A stretch of DNA of 64,000 nucleotides. It comes from Streptomyces sp. BK239 (lineage in GTDB: Bacteria > Actinomycetota > Actinomycetes > Streptomycetales > Streptomycetaceae). Each line of letters opens with the position of its first letter. The first letter of the stretch is position 1. The stretch lies in assembly GCF_004217285.1 (NCBI RefSeq), contig NZ_SHKS01000007.1, positions 186,001 through 250,000 on the forward strand, given 5' to 3'. A program made the translations under genes and the position numbers. Under the pieces are notes generated by a model. The model made no database searches, had not been told where the DNA came from, and saw only the letters and a program-made list of their open reading frames with translations. Below are positions 38,491-46,732 of the stretch, piece by piece.

Positions 38491-39758
38491 GCCGCACTCC
38501 TCTCGGGACGGGCGAGCACCATCGCGCTCTGGAAGCCGCCGAACCCGCTGCCCACGGTCAGCACCGCGTCGGTCAGCTGCTCACGCGCGGTGACCGGCAC
38601 GTAGTCGAGGTCGCACTCGGGGTCGGGGGTGTGCAGGTTCGCCGTGGGCGGCACCACGTGGTGCTCCATCGCCAGCGCGGAGGCGGCGATCTCGATCGAG
38701 CCGATGGCGCCGAGCGAGTGCCCCACCATCGACTTGATGGAGCTCACGGGGGTGCGGTAGGCGTGCTCGCCCAGGCTCTTCTTGAAGGCGGCCGTCTCGT
38801 GCCGGTCGTTCTGCTTGGTGCCGGAGCCGTGGGCGTTGATGTAGTCGATCTGGTCCACGTTCATCCGGGCCTCGTCGAGGGCCACGGTGATGGCCTCGGC
38901 CATCTCCGCGCCGTCCGGTCGCAGCCCCGTCATGTGGTAGGCGTTGCTGCGGGTGGCGTAGCCGGCGATCTCGGCGTAGACGTGCGCCCCGCGCCGCAGA
39001 GCGCTCTGAAGTTCCTCCAGGACGAACACCGCGCAGCCTTCACCGAGCACGAAACCGTTGCGGGTGCCGTCGAAGGGGCGCGAGGCCTGCTCGGGGTCCT
39101 GCCTGCGCGGGGTCGTCGCCTTGATGGCGTCGAAGCAGGCCATGGTGATCGGCGAGATCGGCGCGTCGGACGACCCGGCGATCATCAGGTCCGCCGAGCC
39201 CTCGCGGATCAGCTCGACCGCGTATCCGACCGAGTCGATGCCGGAGGTGCAGCCGGTGGACACCACGGAGTTGGGGCCCTCCGCGCCGACCGTCCAGGCG
39301 ACCTCGGCCGAGAAGGAGCTGGGGACGAAGTAGTTGTACAGGTGCGGTACCGCGTACTCGTGGTCGACCAGGTGCAGCCGGCCGCCGTCGCTGACGATCC
39401 GGTACTCCTCGTCCAGGCCCATCGTGGCGCCGACCGCGCTGCCGATGGTGACGCCCACCCGGTGCGGGTCGTGGGCGGCGAGGTCGATCCCGCTGTCGGC
39501 GACCGCGCCGCGCGCCGCGACCACCGCGAACTGGGCGGCCCGGTCCATCCGGCGGACTTCCTGCGGGGTGAGCCCGTGCTCCTCGGGGTCGAAGTCCATC
39601 TCCGCGGCGACCTGCGAGCGGAACGGGCTCGGGTCGAAGAAGGTGATCCCGCGCGTGGCCGTACGGCCTTCGCTCAGCATGTCCCAGAACCGGTCCTTGC
39701 CGACGCCGCCGGGCGCGAGCACCTCGATCCCGGTGATGACGACTCGGCGGCCGCTCAT
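38487..39758 (-). CDS. type II polyketide KS-alpha (ketosynthase)
   Basis: This 423-residue ketosynthase has catalytic C170 in VVSTGCTSG, and His residues in INAHGSGTKQND and VGHSLGAIG. It condenses malonyl units on the ACP. It starts 4 nt inside the cyclase gene end and overlaps KS-beta, so all three are translated together. Sequence is of the angucycline/jadomycin type (JadA, AlpA class). Confidence 0.97.
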   Translation of the reverse strand: MSGRRVVITGIEVLAPGGVGKDRFWDMLSEGRTATRGITFFDPSPFRSQVAAEMDFDPEEHGLTPQEVRRMDRAAQFAVVAARGAVADSGIDLAAHDPHRVGVTIGSAVGATMGLDEEYRIVSDGGRLHLVDHEYAVPHLYNYFVPSSFSAEVAWTVGAEGPNSVVSTGCTSGIDSVGYAVELIREGSADLMIAGSSDAPISPITMACFDAIKATTPRRQDPEQASRPFDGTRNGFVLGEGCAVFVLEELQSALRRGAHVYAEIAGYATRSNAYHMTGLRPDGAEMAEAITVALDEARMNVDQIDYINAHGSGTKQNDRHETAAFKKSLGEHAYRTPVSSIKSMVGHSLGAIGSIEIAASALAMEHHVVPPTANLHTPDPECDLDYVPVTAREQLTDAVLTVGSGFGGFQSAMVLARPERSAA

Positions 39759-40084
39759 CGGGAGGCCTCCCAGGAGTAGAAACGCGTGGCCATCGCGTCG
39801 GCGGGAGACCGCCAGGTGGCCGGGTCGTACGCCTGGATGTAGGGCTTCAGGTCCTCGCTGATGCGCACGAAGCGCTCGTCGGACTTGGCCTTCTCGATCA
39901 GCTCGCCGCCGTTGTCCGCGTCGAAGTCCTGGAGGTGGAAGTACAGACCCCGGTACTGGAAGAGCTGACGGCGCCGGGTGCCCATCAGATGCGGCATCTC
40001 GGACTCGTCGAACGCGCCGAACAGTTTCGCGACGTCGGCCGCCGAGCCCGGTTCCATCCGAGCCACGATCAAGGTGCTGTGCAT
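39755..40084 (-). CDS. TcmI-family polyketide cyclase (JadI-like)
   Basis: This 109-residue protein belongs to the TcmI cyclase family: MHSTLIVARMEPGSAADVAKLF, then FQYRGLYFHLQDF and ISEDLKPYIQAYDPATWRSP. Dimeric alpha/beta-barrel cyclases of this type fold the third and fourth rings of decaketides. It precedes KS-alpha as jadI precedes jadA. Stop overlaps the KS-alpha start (ATGA). Confidence 0.92.
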   Translation of the reverse strand: MHSTLIVARMEPGSAADVAKLFGAFDESEMPHLMGTRRRQLFQYRGLYFHLQDFDADNGGELIEKAKSDERFVRISEDLKPYIQAYDPATWRSPADAMATRFYSWEASR

Positions 40085-40189
40085 GATCTTTCTCCTTGAA
40101 AAAGGGTGCGTGGGACCTGGGGGCGAAAGGGAATGTGTGAACGGAAGGGAATACGGGGGGGCGGAAACGTGGGGGGAATCCGCATTCGG

Positions 40190-40360
40190 TCAGTCGATGC
40201 CCCGGCAGATGTGCGGATGGTCGCTGACGTTCTCGTCGTCCTCGCCGGCCAGGAGCCAGGCGGGGGCTTGGGGCGCGGGCGCGTCGCGCCCGTCGCGGGA
40301 GTCGGAAGAGATCTCGGAATACGTCCGCGTGAGCGGCTGGGAATGCGTCGTCGAGTACAT
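40190..40360 (-). CDS. unrecognised 56-residue protein in the polyketide operon
   Basis: I do not recognise this protein. It is hydrophilic, starts MYSTTHSQPLTRTYSEI, has a Ser/Asp/Ala/Pro middle, one LLAGEDDEN acidic stretch and ends HPHICRGID with one cysteine. A good GGGGAGG ribosome site lies 11 nt before its ATG. It sits between accA (23 nt) and the cyclase (105 nt) in the same orientation, so it would be translated from the operon. A chance reading frame cannot be excluded. Confidence 0.5.
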   Translation of the reverse strand: MYSTTHSQPLTRTYSEISSDSRDGRDAPAPQAPAWLLAGEDDENVSDHPHICRGID

Positions 40361-40383
40361 CTGGGTCACACCTCCCCGGGAAT

Positions 40384-42156
40384 TCAGTCCTTGATTTCGC
40401 AGATGGGTGCGCCGGAGGAGACGGAGCCGCCGACCTGGGCCGACAAGTCCTTGACGGTTCCGGACTTGTGGGCGTTGAGGGGCTGCTCCATCTTCATGGC
40501 CTCCAGGACGACGATCAGGTCGCCTTCCTGGACTTCCTGGCCTTCCTCGACGGCGATCTTGACGATGGTGCCCTGCATCGGGGAGGCGAGGGTGTCGCCG
40601 GAGGCGACGGGGCCGGACTTCTTCGCCGCGCGCCGTTTGGGCTTGGCGCCGGCGGCCAGGCCGGTGCGGGCCAGGGACATGCCCAGCGAGGAGGGCAGCG
40701 AGACCTCCAGACGCTTGCCGCCGACCTCGACGACGACCGTCTCGCGGCAGGGCTCCTCGTCCGTCTCCGCGTCCGCGGGCGCGGTGAAGGGCTTGATCTC
40801 GTTGACGAACTCCGTCTCGATCCACCGGGTGTGGACCGTGAACGGGCCGGTCGAGCCGGTCAGCTCCGGCGCGAACGCCGGGTCCTGGACCACCGCGCGG
40901 TGGAAGGGGATCGCCGTCGCCATGCCCTCGACGCGGAACTCCTCCAGCGCACGCGAGGCCCGCTCCAGCGCCTCCTTGCGGGTGCGGCCGGTCACGATCA
41001 GCTTCGCCAGCAGCGAGTCCCACGCCGGGCCGATCACACTGCCCGACTCCACGCCCGCGTCCAGCCGCACCCCCGGACCCGACGGCGCGTCGAAGAGGGT
41101 GACCGTGCCCGGAGCCGGCAGAAAGCCGCGGCCCGGGTCCTCACCGTTGATACGGAACTCCAGGGAGTGACCGCGCAGCACCGGGTCGCCGTAGCCGAGC
41201 TCCTCGCCGTCGGCGATCCGGAACATCTCCCGCACCAGGTCGATGCCGGCGACCTCCTCGGTGACCGGGTGCTCCACCTGCAGACGGGTGTTGACCTCCA
41301 GGAAGGAGATCGTGCCGTCCAGGCCGACGAGGAACTCCACCGTGCCGGCGCCGACGTAGCCGGCCTCCTTCAAGATGGCCTTGGAGGAGGAGTACAGCTC
41401 GGCGAGCTGCGCCTCGGACAAGAACGGCGCCGGCGCCTCCTCGACCAGCTTCTGGTGGCGGCGCTGCAGCGAGCAGTCCCGGGTGGACACCACGACCACG
41501 TTGCCGTGCCGGTCGGCCAGGCACTGCGTCTCCACGTGCCGCGGCTTGTCGAGGTAGCGCTCGACGAAGCACTCCCCCCGGCCGAACGCGGCGACCGCCT
41601 CACGCACCGCCGACTCATACAGCTCGGGGACTTCCTCCAGCGTCCGGGCGACCTTCAAACCCCGCCCGCCGCCGCCGAAAGCGGCCTTGATCGCGATCGG
41701 CAGGCCGTGCTCCTCGGCGAACGCGACGACCTCGTCGGCGCCGGAGACCGGATCCGGCGTGCCGGCCACCAGCGGCGCCCCGGCCCGCTGCGCGATGTGC
41801 CGGGCGGCCACCTTGTCACCCAGATCCCGGATGGCCTGCGGCGGCGGACCGATCCAGATCAGACCCGCGTCCAGGACCGCCTGCGCGAAGTCGGCGTTCT
41901 CCGAGAGGAAGCCGTACCCCGGATGGACGGCGTCCGCACCGGACTCCCGGGCGGCGTTCAACACCTTGCCGATGTCCAGATAGCTACCCGCCGGTGTGTC
42001 ACCGCCCAGGGCGAACGCCTCATCCGCGGCGCGGACATGCAGAGCGTCCCGGTCCGGGTCCGCGTAGACGGCCACGCTCGCGATACCGGCATCCCGGCAC
42101 GCCCGGGCCACGCGGACAGCGATTTCGCCACGGTTGGCGATGAGCACCTTGCGCAC
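40384..42156 (-). CDS. accA: acyl-CoA carboxylase alpha subunit (biotin carboxylase + BCCP)
   Basis: This 590-residue protein has a biotin carboxylase domain (VLIANRGEIAVRVARA, the ATP-grasp glycine loop FGGGGRGLKV, NTRLQVEHPVTEEV) and a C-terminal biotinyl domain with the acceptor K555 in EAMKMEQ. It carboxylates biotin and passes CO2 to AccB. Length equals the housekeeping AccA1/AccA2 of Streptomyces, but it is in the cluster at the place of jadJ. GTG start with GAGGAGAGGG upstream. First gene of the long operon. Confidence 0.94.
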   Translation of the reverse strand: MRKVLIANRGEIAVRVARACRDAGIASVAVYADPDRDALHVRAADEAFALGGDTPAGSYLDIGKVLNAARESGADAVHPGYGFLSENADFAQAVLDAGLIWIGPPPQAIRDLGDKVAARHIAQRAGAPLVAGTPDPVSGADEVVAFAEEHGLPIAIKAAFGGGGRGLKVARTLEEVPELYESAVREAVAAFGRGECFVERYLDKPRHVETQCLADRHGNVVVVSTRDCSLQRRHQKLVEEAPAPFLSEAQLAELYSSSKAILKEAGYVGAGTVEFLVGLDGTISFLEVNTRLQVEHPVTEEVAGIDLVREMFRIADGEELGYGDPVLRGHSLEFRINGEDPGRGFLPAPGTVTLFDAPSGPGVRLDAGVESGSVIGPAWDSLLAKLIVTGRTRKEALERASRALEEFRVEGMATAIPFHRAVVQDPAFAPELTGSTGPFTVHTRWIETEFVNEIKPFTAPADAETDEEPCRETVVVEVGGKRLEVSLPSSLGMSLARTGLAAGAKPKRRAAKKSGPVASGDTLASPMQGTIVKIAVEEGQEVQEGDLIVVLEAMKMEQPLNAHKSGTVKDLSAQVGGSVSSGAPICEIKD

Positions 42157-42340
42157 GGACGGCCCTCTCCTCGATCGGCGGGAATTGGCGGGATGATCAG
42201 GCGGGCCCGGGGTAATTCTGGTTCCGGGACCGGCGCCTGAACACTCGTCCATCCTCCGAGGAGGACAACGGTGCTTTCAACAGATGGCGATTAAGCCTTC
42301 GGACCAGAACCTCAGAAGGGATACGGCTTTGTCGGCGCAG

Positions 42341-42369
42341 CGCCAGGCAGATGTCAGAGAATTGTCAGA
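42341..42369 (-). promoter_or_regulatory. heptamer direct repeats upstream of accA
   Basis: TGTCAGA at 42352-42358 and again at 42363-42369, separated by GAAT, gives an 11-bp repeat; a weaker third copy CGCCAGG is at 42341-42347, in phase. Such 7+4 spacing is typical of SARP and OmpR-type activator sites. The position, about 185-215 nt upstream of the accA start, suits the promoter of the polyketide operon. No other gene lies in 42157-42533. Confidence 0.55.
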
Positions 42370-42467
42370 ACGGCTGGAGGAATGCTCCCGGCTCGACGAC
42401 AGGACCGAGCACGCGGGAAGCATGCCGGCTCCGGGATCGTCGGGCCGGCCGGGCCGCACACGCGAAA

Positions 42468-42494
42468 CGCCCGGCCGGGAAACCCGGCCGGGCG
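42468..42494 (-). terminator. terminator of the response regulator gene
   Basis: CGCCCGGCCGGG (42468-42479) and its perfect complement CCCGGCCGGGCG (42483-42494) form a 12-bp stem with loop AAA, 40 nt downstream of the minus-strand gene ending at 42534. It would insulate that gene from the accA operon. Confidence 0.75.
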
Positions 42495-42533
42495 TCTGCG
42501 TGAACTGTTCACGGCACTGATCAACGGTGAGTG

Positions 42534-43265
42534 TCAGCCGTTTCCGAAGCGGAACCCCACTCCGCGTACGGTGACGATCCAGTCGCTGGCCCCTAACTTT
42601 CCTCTCAGACTGCTGACATGGGTGTCCACGGTCCGCCGGGACCAGGAACCGCCCCAGACCTGCTGCATGATGCGCTTGCGGGAGATCACGGTCTCCGGAT
42701 GGCAGGCGAGCATGTAGAGCAGATCGAACTCCTTGCGCGTGACCTCCACGACCCGGCCGTGCAGACTGACCTCGCGTGAGGCGGCGTCGATGCGCAACGG
42801 CCCGTGCAACACGACCTGTTCGATGTGCGTCTGCGGACGTGAGCGACGCATGACGGCGTCCATACGGGCCATCAGTTCCCTGAAGCCGTAGGGTTTGACG
42901 ATGTAGTCGTCCGCGCCGGCCTGGAGGCCGAGAACGCGGTCCAGCTCGGTTCCCCACCCCGTGACGGCGATGAGCGGCACGTCGCTCAGGGACCGGATGG
43001 AGCGGCACACCTCCAGGCCGTCCACGTCGGGCAGTTCGAGATCCAGCAGAACGATGTCCGCCCGCTGGTAGGCCTGGAGAGCGGCGTTCCCCGTGCCCAC
43101 TCCCTCGACCTGATGACCGTGCCGGCGCAACCCGGTGGCCAGGGCCTCCATGTCGCCGGGGTTGTTCTCGACGACCAGGACCCGCCAGGTCGTCGACGTC
43201 TTACGGGCCTGCGGCGGGACGGGCTTTCGCGACTCCAGAGTGCCGCTCATTGCGTGTTGGCTCAC
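42534..43265 (-). CDS. atypical OmpR-type response regulator (JadR1-like)
   Basis: This 243-residue protein has a receiver domain and a C-terminal winged helix ending TVDTHVSSLRGKLGASDW and VRGVGFRFGNG. The phosphoacceptor aspartate is present in LLDLELPD, but the acidic pocket reads VVENNPGD where two acidic residues are usual, so it may respond to a ligand as JadR1 does. It contains a TTA codon (42594-42596, codon 224). The GTG at 43265 follows AGGGGGA by 6 nt. A gamma-butyrolactone-type operator lies 56 nt upstream. Confidence 0.88.
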   Translation of the reverse strand: MSQHAMSGTLESRKPVPPQARKTSTTWRVLVVENNPGDMEALATGLRRHGHQVEGVGTGNAALQAYQRADIVLLDLELPDVDGLEVCRSIRSLSDVPLIAVTGWGTELDRVLGLQAGADDYIVKPYGFRELMARMDAVMRRSRPQTHIEQVVLHGPLRIDAASREVSLHGRVVEVTRKEFDLLYMLACHPETVISRKRIMQQVWGGSWSRRTVDTHVSSLRGKLGASDWIVTVRGVGFRFGNG

Positions 43266-43320
43266 TGCTCTCCCCCTGAACACGTAGTTCCCGCTCGAGC
43301 ACCTTGGCTCGTCGAGCCTA

Positions 43321-43342
43321 AAAACCTACTCCTCGGTTTGTC
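43321..43342 (-). promoter_or_regulatory. ARE-like operator upstream of the response regulator
   Basis: AAAC-N10-GTTT (43322-43339: AAACCTACTCCTCGGTTT) followed by GTC matches the consensus of autoregulatory elements bound by ScbR/ArpA-type receptors (AAACCGACCGGTCGGTTT). It lies in an AT-rich island 56 nt upstream of the start of the minus-strand regulator and would place it under butenolide control. Confidence 0.6.
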
Positions 43343-43701
43343 AAAAAAAGGTTAGGTAAACTCACCCACCGTGATATTTGCCGTCACTTTTGCCGGAATT
43401 GTCGACACATGAAGGATCAATTCCGCTCCGCAGCGTGATCGGTCGGGAAGCCCTCGGTCGAAATATCGACCCCGCCTCCGGCACAAACAGCCACTGACGG
43501 CCACTGCGGTCTGCTCTGGACGTCCAGCACCGCCCATGCCGACCGGTTGACAGGAGCACGACGGTCACCTCCGTCCGATGCATTGCGCATCCCTCAGGGC
43601 GGTGGTAGACCGTCCAGCACGTCCCCAACTGGCTGATTCCCTGCTTCCACTTTGCCCTTGCCCTGGTCACGAGGTGGGAAAGTGTGATCTTCTGGGCAGT
43701 A

Positions 43702-43795
43702 TTGACGGAGCGTCAAAGCCGACGAGGGTGATCGACGGGCCCGACTCCCCCGGAGCGGGCACCCGTGATCCACAAACAAACCATCAAGTCCGTTT
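43702..43795 (+). promoter_or_regulatory. operators upstream of the TetR gene at 43814
   Basis: Two elements stand out in the 548-nt intergenic region 43266-43813. One is a perfect inverted repeat TTGACG-GAG-CGTCAA (43702-43716), which may also include a -35 box. The other is a second ARE-like site AAAC-N10-GTTT (43778-43795) ending 18 nt before the ATG, consistent with autoregulation. The rest of the region shows no gene. Confidence 0.5.
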
Positions 43796-43813
43796 CAGGA
43801 CGGGGGAGGATTC

Positions 43814-44530
43814 ATGCCGGTGGGACTGCAACAGGAGCGGGCGATCCGCACACGACGGCTGCTGCTCAGGTCGGCGGCAGAGATCTTCGACCGGGAGGAC
43901 TACTCCTCCGCGAGGCTCTGCGACGTCAGTGCGCGGGCCAACATGAGCACCGGCGCGCTGCACTTCCACTTCGCGAACAAGGAGGATCTGGCCCAGGCGG
44001 TCGTGAGCGAGGCGCGCGGCATACTGTGGCGCGCCGCGCGCCTCGCGTACGAAAGGAACTCCAAGCCGCTGCAGGCCCTCACCGACATCTCGCACACACT
44101 GAGCCAGTTACTGGCCTGGGACGTGGTGTCGAGGGCGGGGCTGCGTCTGGACAACGACCGCTCGCGCAAGGGGCGGTCGCAGTTCATCCATCCATGGCAC
44201 GCCTGTGTCCAGCGCCTGCTGGACCGCGCGCGTCAGGAGGACGGGCTCGCGGGACACGTCCAGCTACGAGGGCTGACCTGCGCCGTCGTCGCCGCCACGA
44301 CGGGCATGGGCGTACTGATCAAGGGCGGAGAGGGCGATCGGATCCGGACGGCCTTCACCGGCTTCTGGCAGGGCTTCCTGCCGGGGATCGCCGCGCCTGA
44401 CGCGCTCGGCGGGCTGAACCCCGGCGGGACGGACGACGTGGTCGACCACGCGGTGACCGCCTCGCGTTACCTGCCCTACGGCCCGGAGGACGGTGTCCGC
44501 AGGGAGGTGGTGGTCTCCAGGGCTACGTGA
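43814..44530 (+). CDS. TetR-family gamma-butyrolactone receptor-like regulator (JadR2-like)
   Basis: This 238-residue regulator of the ArpA/ScbR group has the helix-turn-helix SARLCDVSARANMSTGALHFHF, highly typical of butenolide receptors, and a W128 at the ligand-site position. It probably represses its own gene and the divergent response regulator. Codon 99 is TTA (44108-44110), so it needs the bldA tRNA. Its end overlaps the convergent reductase gene by 55 nt. Position and type match pseudo-receptors such as JadR2. Confidence 0.9.
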   Translation: MPVGLQQERAIRTRRLLLRSAAEIFDREDYSSARLCDVSARANMSTGALHFHFANKEDLAQAVVSEARGILWRAARLAYERNSKPLQALTDISHTLSQLLAWDVVSRAGLRLDNDRSRKGRSQFIHPWHACVQRLLDRARQEDGLAGHVQLRGLTCAVVAATTGMGVLIKGGEGDRIRTAFTGFWQGFLPGIAAPDALGGLNPGGTDDVVDHAVTASRYLPYGPEDGVRREVVVSRAT

Positions 44531-45525
44531 GCCGGGCCCGCTGACGGGTCCGGGACCGGCCGAGGGCCCCGGTACGGGCCGGCGTGGCGGCGGAACCGCT
44601 CGGCGAACCCCGCTCCGGGGTCGCAGCCGAGCTCGGTCCAGACCGTGTCGTCCGTGAACCAGTGGTCCGCCGCCAGCAGTTCGAAGTGATGCCGGGCGAG
44701 CGGGTGGTCGCGGAGCCGGGCACGGGCGATGTCGGCCGGGAGGCCGGGCAGGGACTCCGGAAGGAGACCGTGCGCCTCGGCGACCGCCGCGAGCAGGTGC
44801 TCACCGGGTACGGGATCCGGGTGGTTGACGAAGTGGACACGCCCCGCACGGCCCGCACCGCCCGCCGGCGCCAGCGCGGCCGCGAGCAGCACGTCCCCCA
44901 GACTCGCGGCGTCGATCATCGACTGCCGTCCGAGCCGGCCCTGCGGCCGCCCCCCGAGCGCCCGCAGCAGGGTCAGCACGCCGGGCGCCACCCAGCGGTC
45001 CCCCGCGCCGTACACCAGGTGGGGGCGCAGCACCGTGCCGCCCGCCGCGAGGACGTGACGCTCGGCCGCCGCCCTCGTCCGGCTGGTGTCCGAGCCCGGC
45101 GCGATCGGCGCCTGTCCGGGCCGCACCCCGCTGAAGGGGCCCCGGCCGTGCACCGCCGCCGTGCTCAGGTGCACGAACCGTTCGACCCCGGCCCGCCGGG
45201 CCTCCTCGACCAGGGCGGCCGTGCCCAGGTCGTTGACCCGCCGCAGCTGCCGGGGGTCGCCGCCGACCTGCGCCGCGCAGTGGACGACCGCGTCGACGCC
45301 GTCGCAGACACCCCGCAGGGAGCCGGGGTCGGTGAGGTCGGCCCGCACGTACTCGACCGGGACGCCGCCCGGGAGCGGCGGGCCCTGGGCCGGCGGCGGG
45401 TCGGCCGCGGGCGGCAGGGCGCGGACCAGCAGGCGCAACCGGACGCCCGCCGCGGCGCGGACCGCGGCGACCACGTGTCCGCCGACGAAACCGCCGGAGC
45501 CCGTCACCAGGAGGCGCCGGCTCAC
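44476..45525 (-). CDS. NAD-dependent epimerase/reductase (JadW2-like)
   Basis: This 349-residue extended SDR has the cofactor loop TGSGGFVGGHV (8-18), a 3-beta-HSD-like YxxxK region replaced by a weaker pattern (DTSRTRAAAERHVL), and no clear catalytic tyrosine there. It is translated from the same transcript as the AfsA gene with a 4-nt GTGA overlap (45522-45525). In jadomycin-type loci a reductase next to the AfsA homologue takes part in butenolide biosynthesis. The 3' end overlaps the convergent tetR gene. Confidence 0.8.
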   Translation of the reverse strand: MSRRLLVTGSGGFVGGHVVAAVRAAAGVRLRLLVRALPPAADPPPAQGPPLPGGVPVEYVRADLTDPGSLRGVCDGVDAVVHCAAQVGGDPRQLRRVNDLGTAALVEEARRAGVERFVHLSTAAVHGRGPFSGVRPGQAPIAPGSDTSRTRAAAERHVLAAGGTVLRPHLVYGAGDRWVAPGVLTLLRALGGRPQGRLGRQSMIDAASLGDVLLAAALAPAGGAGRAGRVHFVNHPDPVPGEHLLAAVAEAHGLLPESLPGLPADIARARLRDHPLARHHFELLAADHWFTDDTVWTELGCDPGAGFAERFRRHAGPYRGPRPVPDPSAGPAHVALETTTSLRTPSSGP

Positions 45526-46613
45526 CTGCTTCCCCGTACGGCGCCGCCCAGGGTCGCGGTGAAGACGGGTTCCTCGTCCTGCACGCCCTGTACACGCAGC
45601 ACCGCTCCCTGCTCCGGGCACAGGTCGTGCCGGGCCAGGATCCAGCAGGGCTCGGCCAGTTCGCAGTACTTGTCGAAGGAGATCCGCATCGACGCGGGGT
45701 GGAAGTCGTGCCCGGGCGTGAGCGCGATGGCGGCCTGCCGGGCGGCTTCCAGCAGCACCATGCCGGGGACGTGGTCGTTCGGGCGGGCGAAGAGGGTGGG
45801 GTGGGTGGTGTCGAGGCGGAGCCGCCAGCCGGGGCGGTGCTTGGACAGTGCGAGGACGACGTCCTTGCGGTCGTCGCGGCCGGCCTCGTGCGGGGCGACC
45901 GCGGGGAGCAGTGGCACCGGACGGCTCGGCACGGACATCTGCTCCCCGCGCAGTCTTCGGTAGACGCGGGCCGAGGTGCAGATCAGGATGCCCATGCTGG
46001 TGGCGAGCACGCGGCCCAGCCGCTGGAAGGTCAGGTCCACCCGCATGCCGACGAGGCGGCCGGCACGCAACCGGACGTCGGAGCACTCGACCACGACGTC
46101 GACCGCGCCCGAGGCGCTGTCCACGGTGAAGTCCGGCGTATGGAGCCGGTATCCGATCTCGCGCATCACGAACTGGTCGTCGAGGGGGACGCCGAACTCG
46201 GCGTGGGCCAGCATCATCGTCGCCTGCCGGGTGGTCTCTGCGACCAGCAGCGGATCCTGGCGGCCGTCGGGCAGCGGGGCGAAGAAGCGGTGCGCGGCGG
46301 GCCAGTCGACCGAGACCAGGAAGCGGTGCTCGGCGAGACGCAGCCAGTCGACGGGGAAGCGGTCCTCCGGGTCCGGGCGGTGGCAGAGCGGGCCGGTGGC
46401 CAGGCCGCCCGGCGTAAGAACCGGGGAGTCGGTTCGGTTTGTGAGCTGCGCGGCGCTGAGGTCGGAGGGGATCGTCGCGGGTTGCCCGGCGAGCAGACCG
46501 GTCTGGGGTGCGGAGTGGGCCACGGTGGTGCGGTCGGAGCGTTCTGGGGCCGGGTCCAGAACGGGGTGAACACCGGCAAAACGGTTGACCACGGATATGA
46601 CGCCATCAGACAT
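45522..46613 (-). CDS. AfsA/ScbA-family butenolide synthase
   Basis: This 363-residue protein has two AfsA hotdog repeats: AEHRFLVSVDWPAAHRFFAP, ETTRQATMMLAHAEFGVPL in the first, and DHVPGMVLLEAARQAAIAL in the second. AfsA joins a beta-ketoacyl chain to dihydroxyacetone phosphate in gamma-butyrolactone synthesis. The ATG at 46613 is set by AGGGGG 7 nt upstream. It is divergent from a receptor gene, the classic arrangement of scbA-scbR. Confidence 0.92.
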   Translation of the reverse strand: MSDGVISVVNRFAGVHPVLDPAPERSDRTTVAHSAPQTGLLAGQPATIPSDLSAAQLTNRTDSPVLTPGGLATGPLCHRPDPEDRFPVDWLRLAEHRFLVSVDWPAAHRFFAPLPDGRQDPLLVAETTRQATMMLAHAEFGVPLDDQFVMREIGYRLHTPDFTVDSASGAVDVVVECSDVRLRAGRLVGMRVDLTFQRLGRVLATSMGILICTSARVYRRLRGEQMSVPSRPVPLLPAVAPHEAGRDDRKDVVLALSKHRPGWRLRLDTTHPTLFARPNDHVPGMVLLEAARQAAIALTPGHDFHPASMRISFDKYCELAEPCWILARHDLCPEQGAVLRVQGVQDEEPVFTATLGGAVRGSR

Positions 46614-46656
46614 GGTTTGCCCCCTGAGTCGATACATGCGGGGATCGCTCCCCTCT

Positions 46657-46713
46657 CGACAAAAGACTGGCAGTCCGGTTCTCTTTGCGCGGGGACCTGA
46701 CCAAGCTCTGACA
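46657..46713. promoter_or_regulatory. divergent afsA/scbR-like control region
   Basis: The 119-nt divergent region contains GACTG-G-CAGTC (46665-46675), a 5-1-5 palindrome inside an imperfect ARE-like stretch with A-rich and TTTG-rich ends (46658-46688). A TCTGACA motif at 46707-46713 is the reverse complement of the heptamer found in the accA promoter. Together these suggest joint control by the butenolide receptor and the cluster activator. Confidence 0.45.
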
Positions 46714-46732
46714 TAGAAACAGGCACGGTGGC

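Noticed and set aside
43266..43813. Possible small genes in the intergenic region
   Set aside because: Short frames in both strands lack ribosome sites and overlap the operators; no recognisable product.
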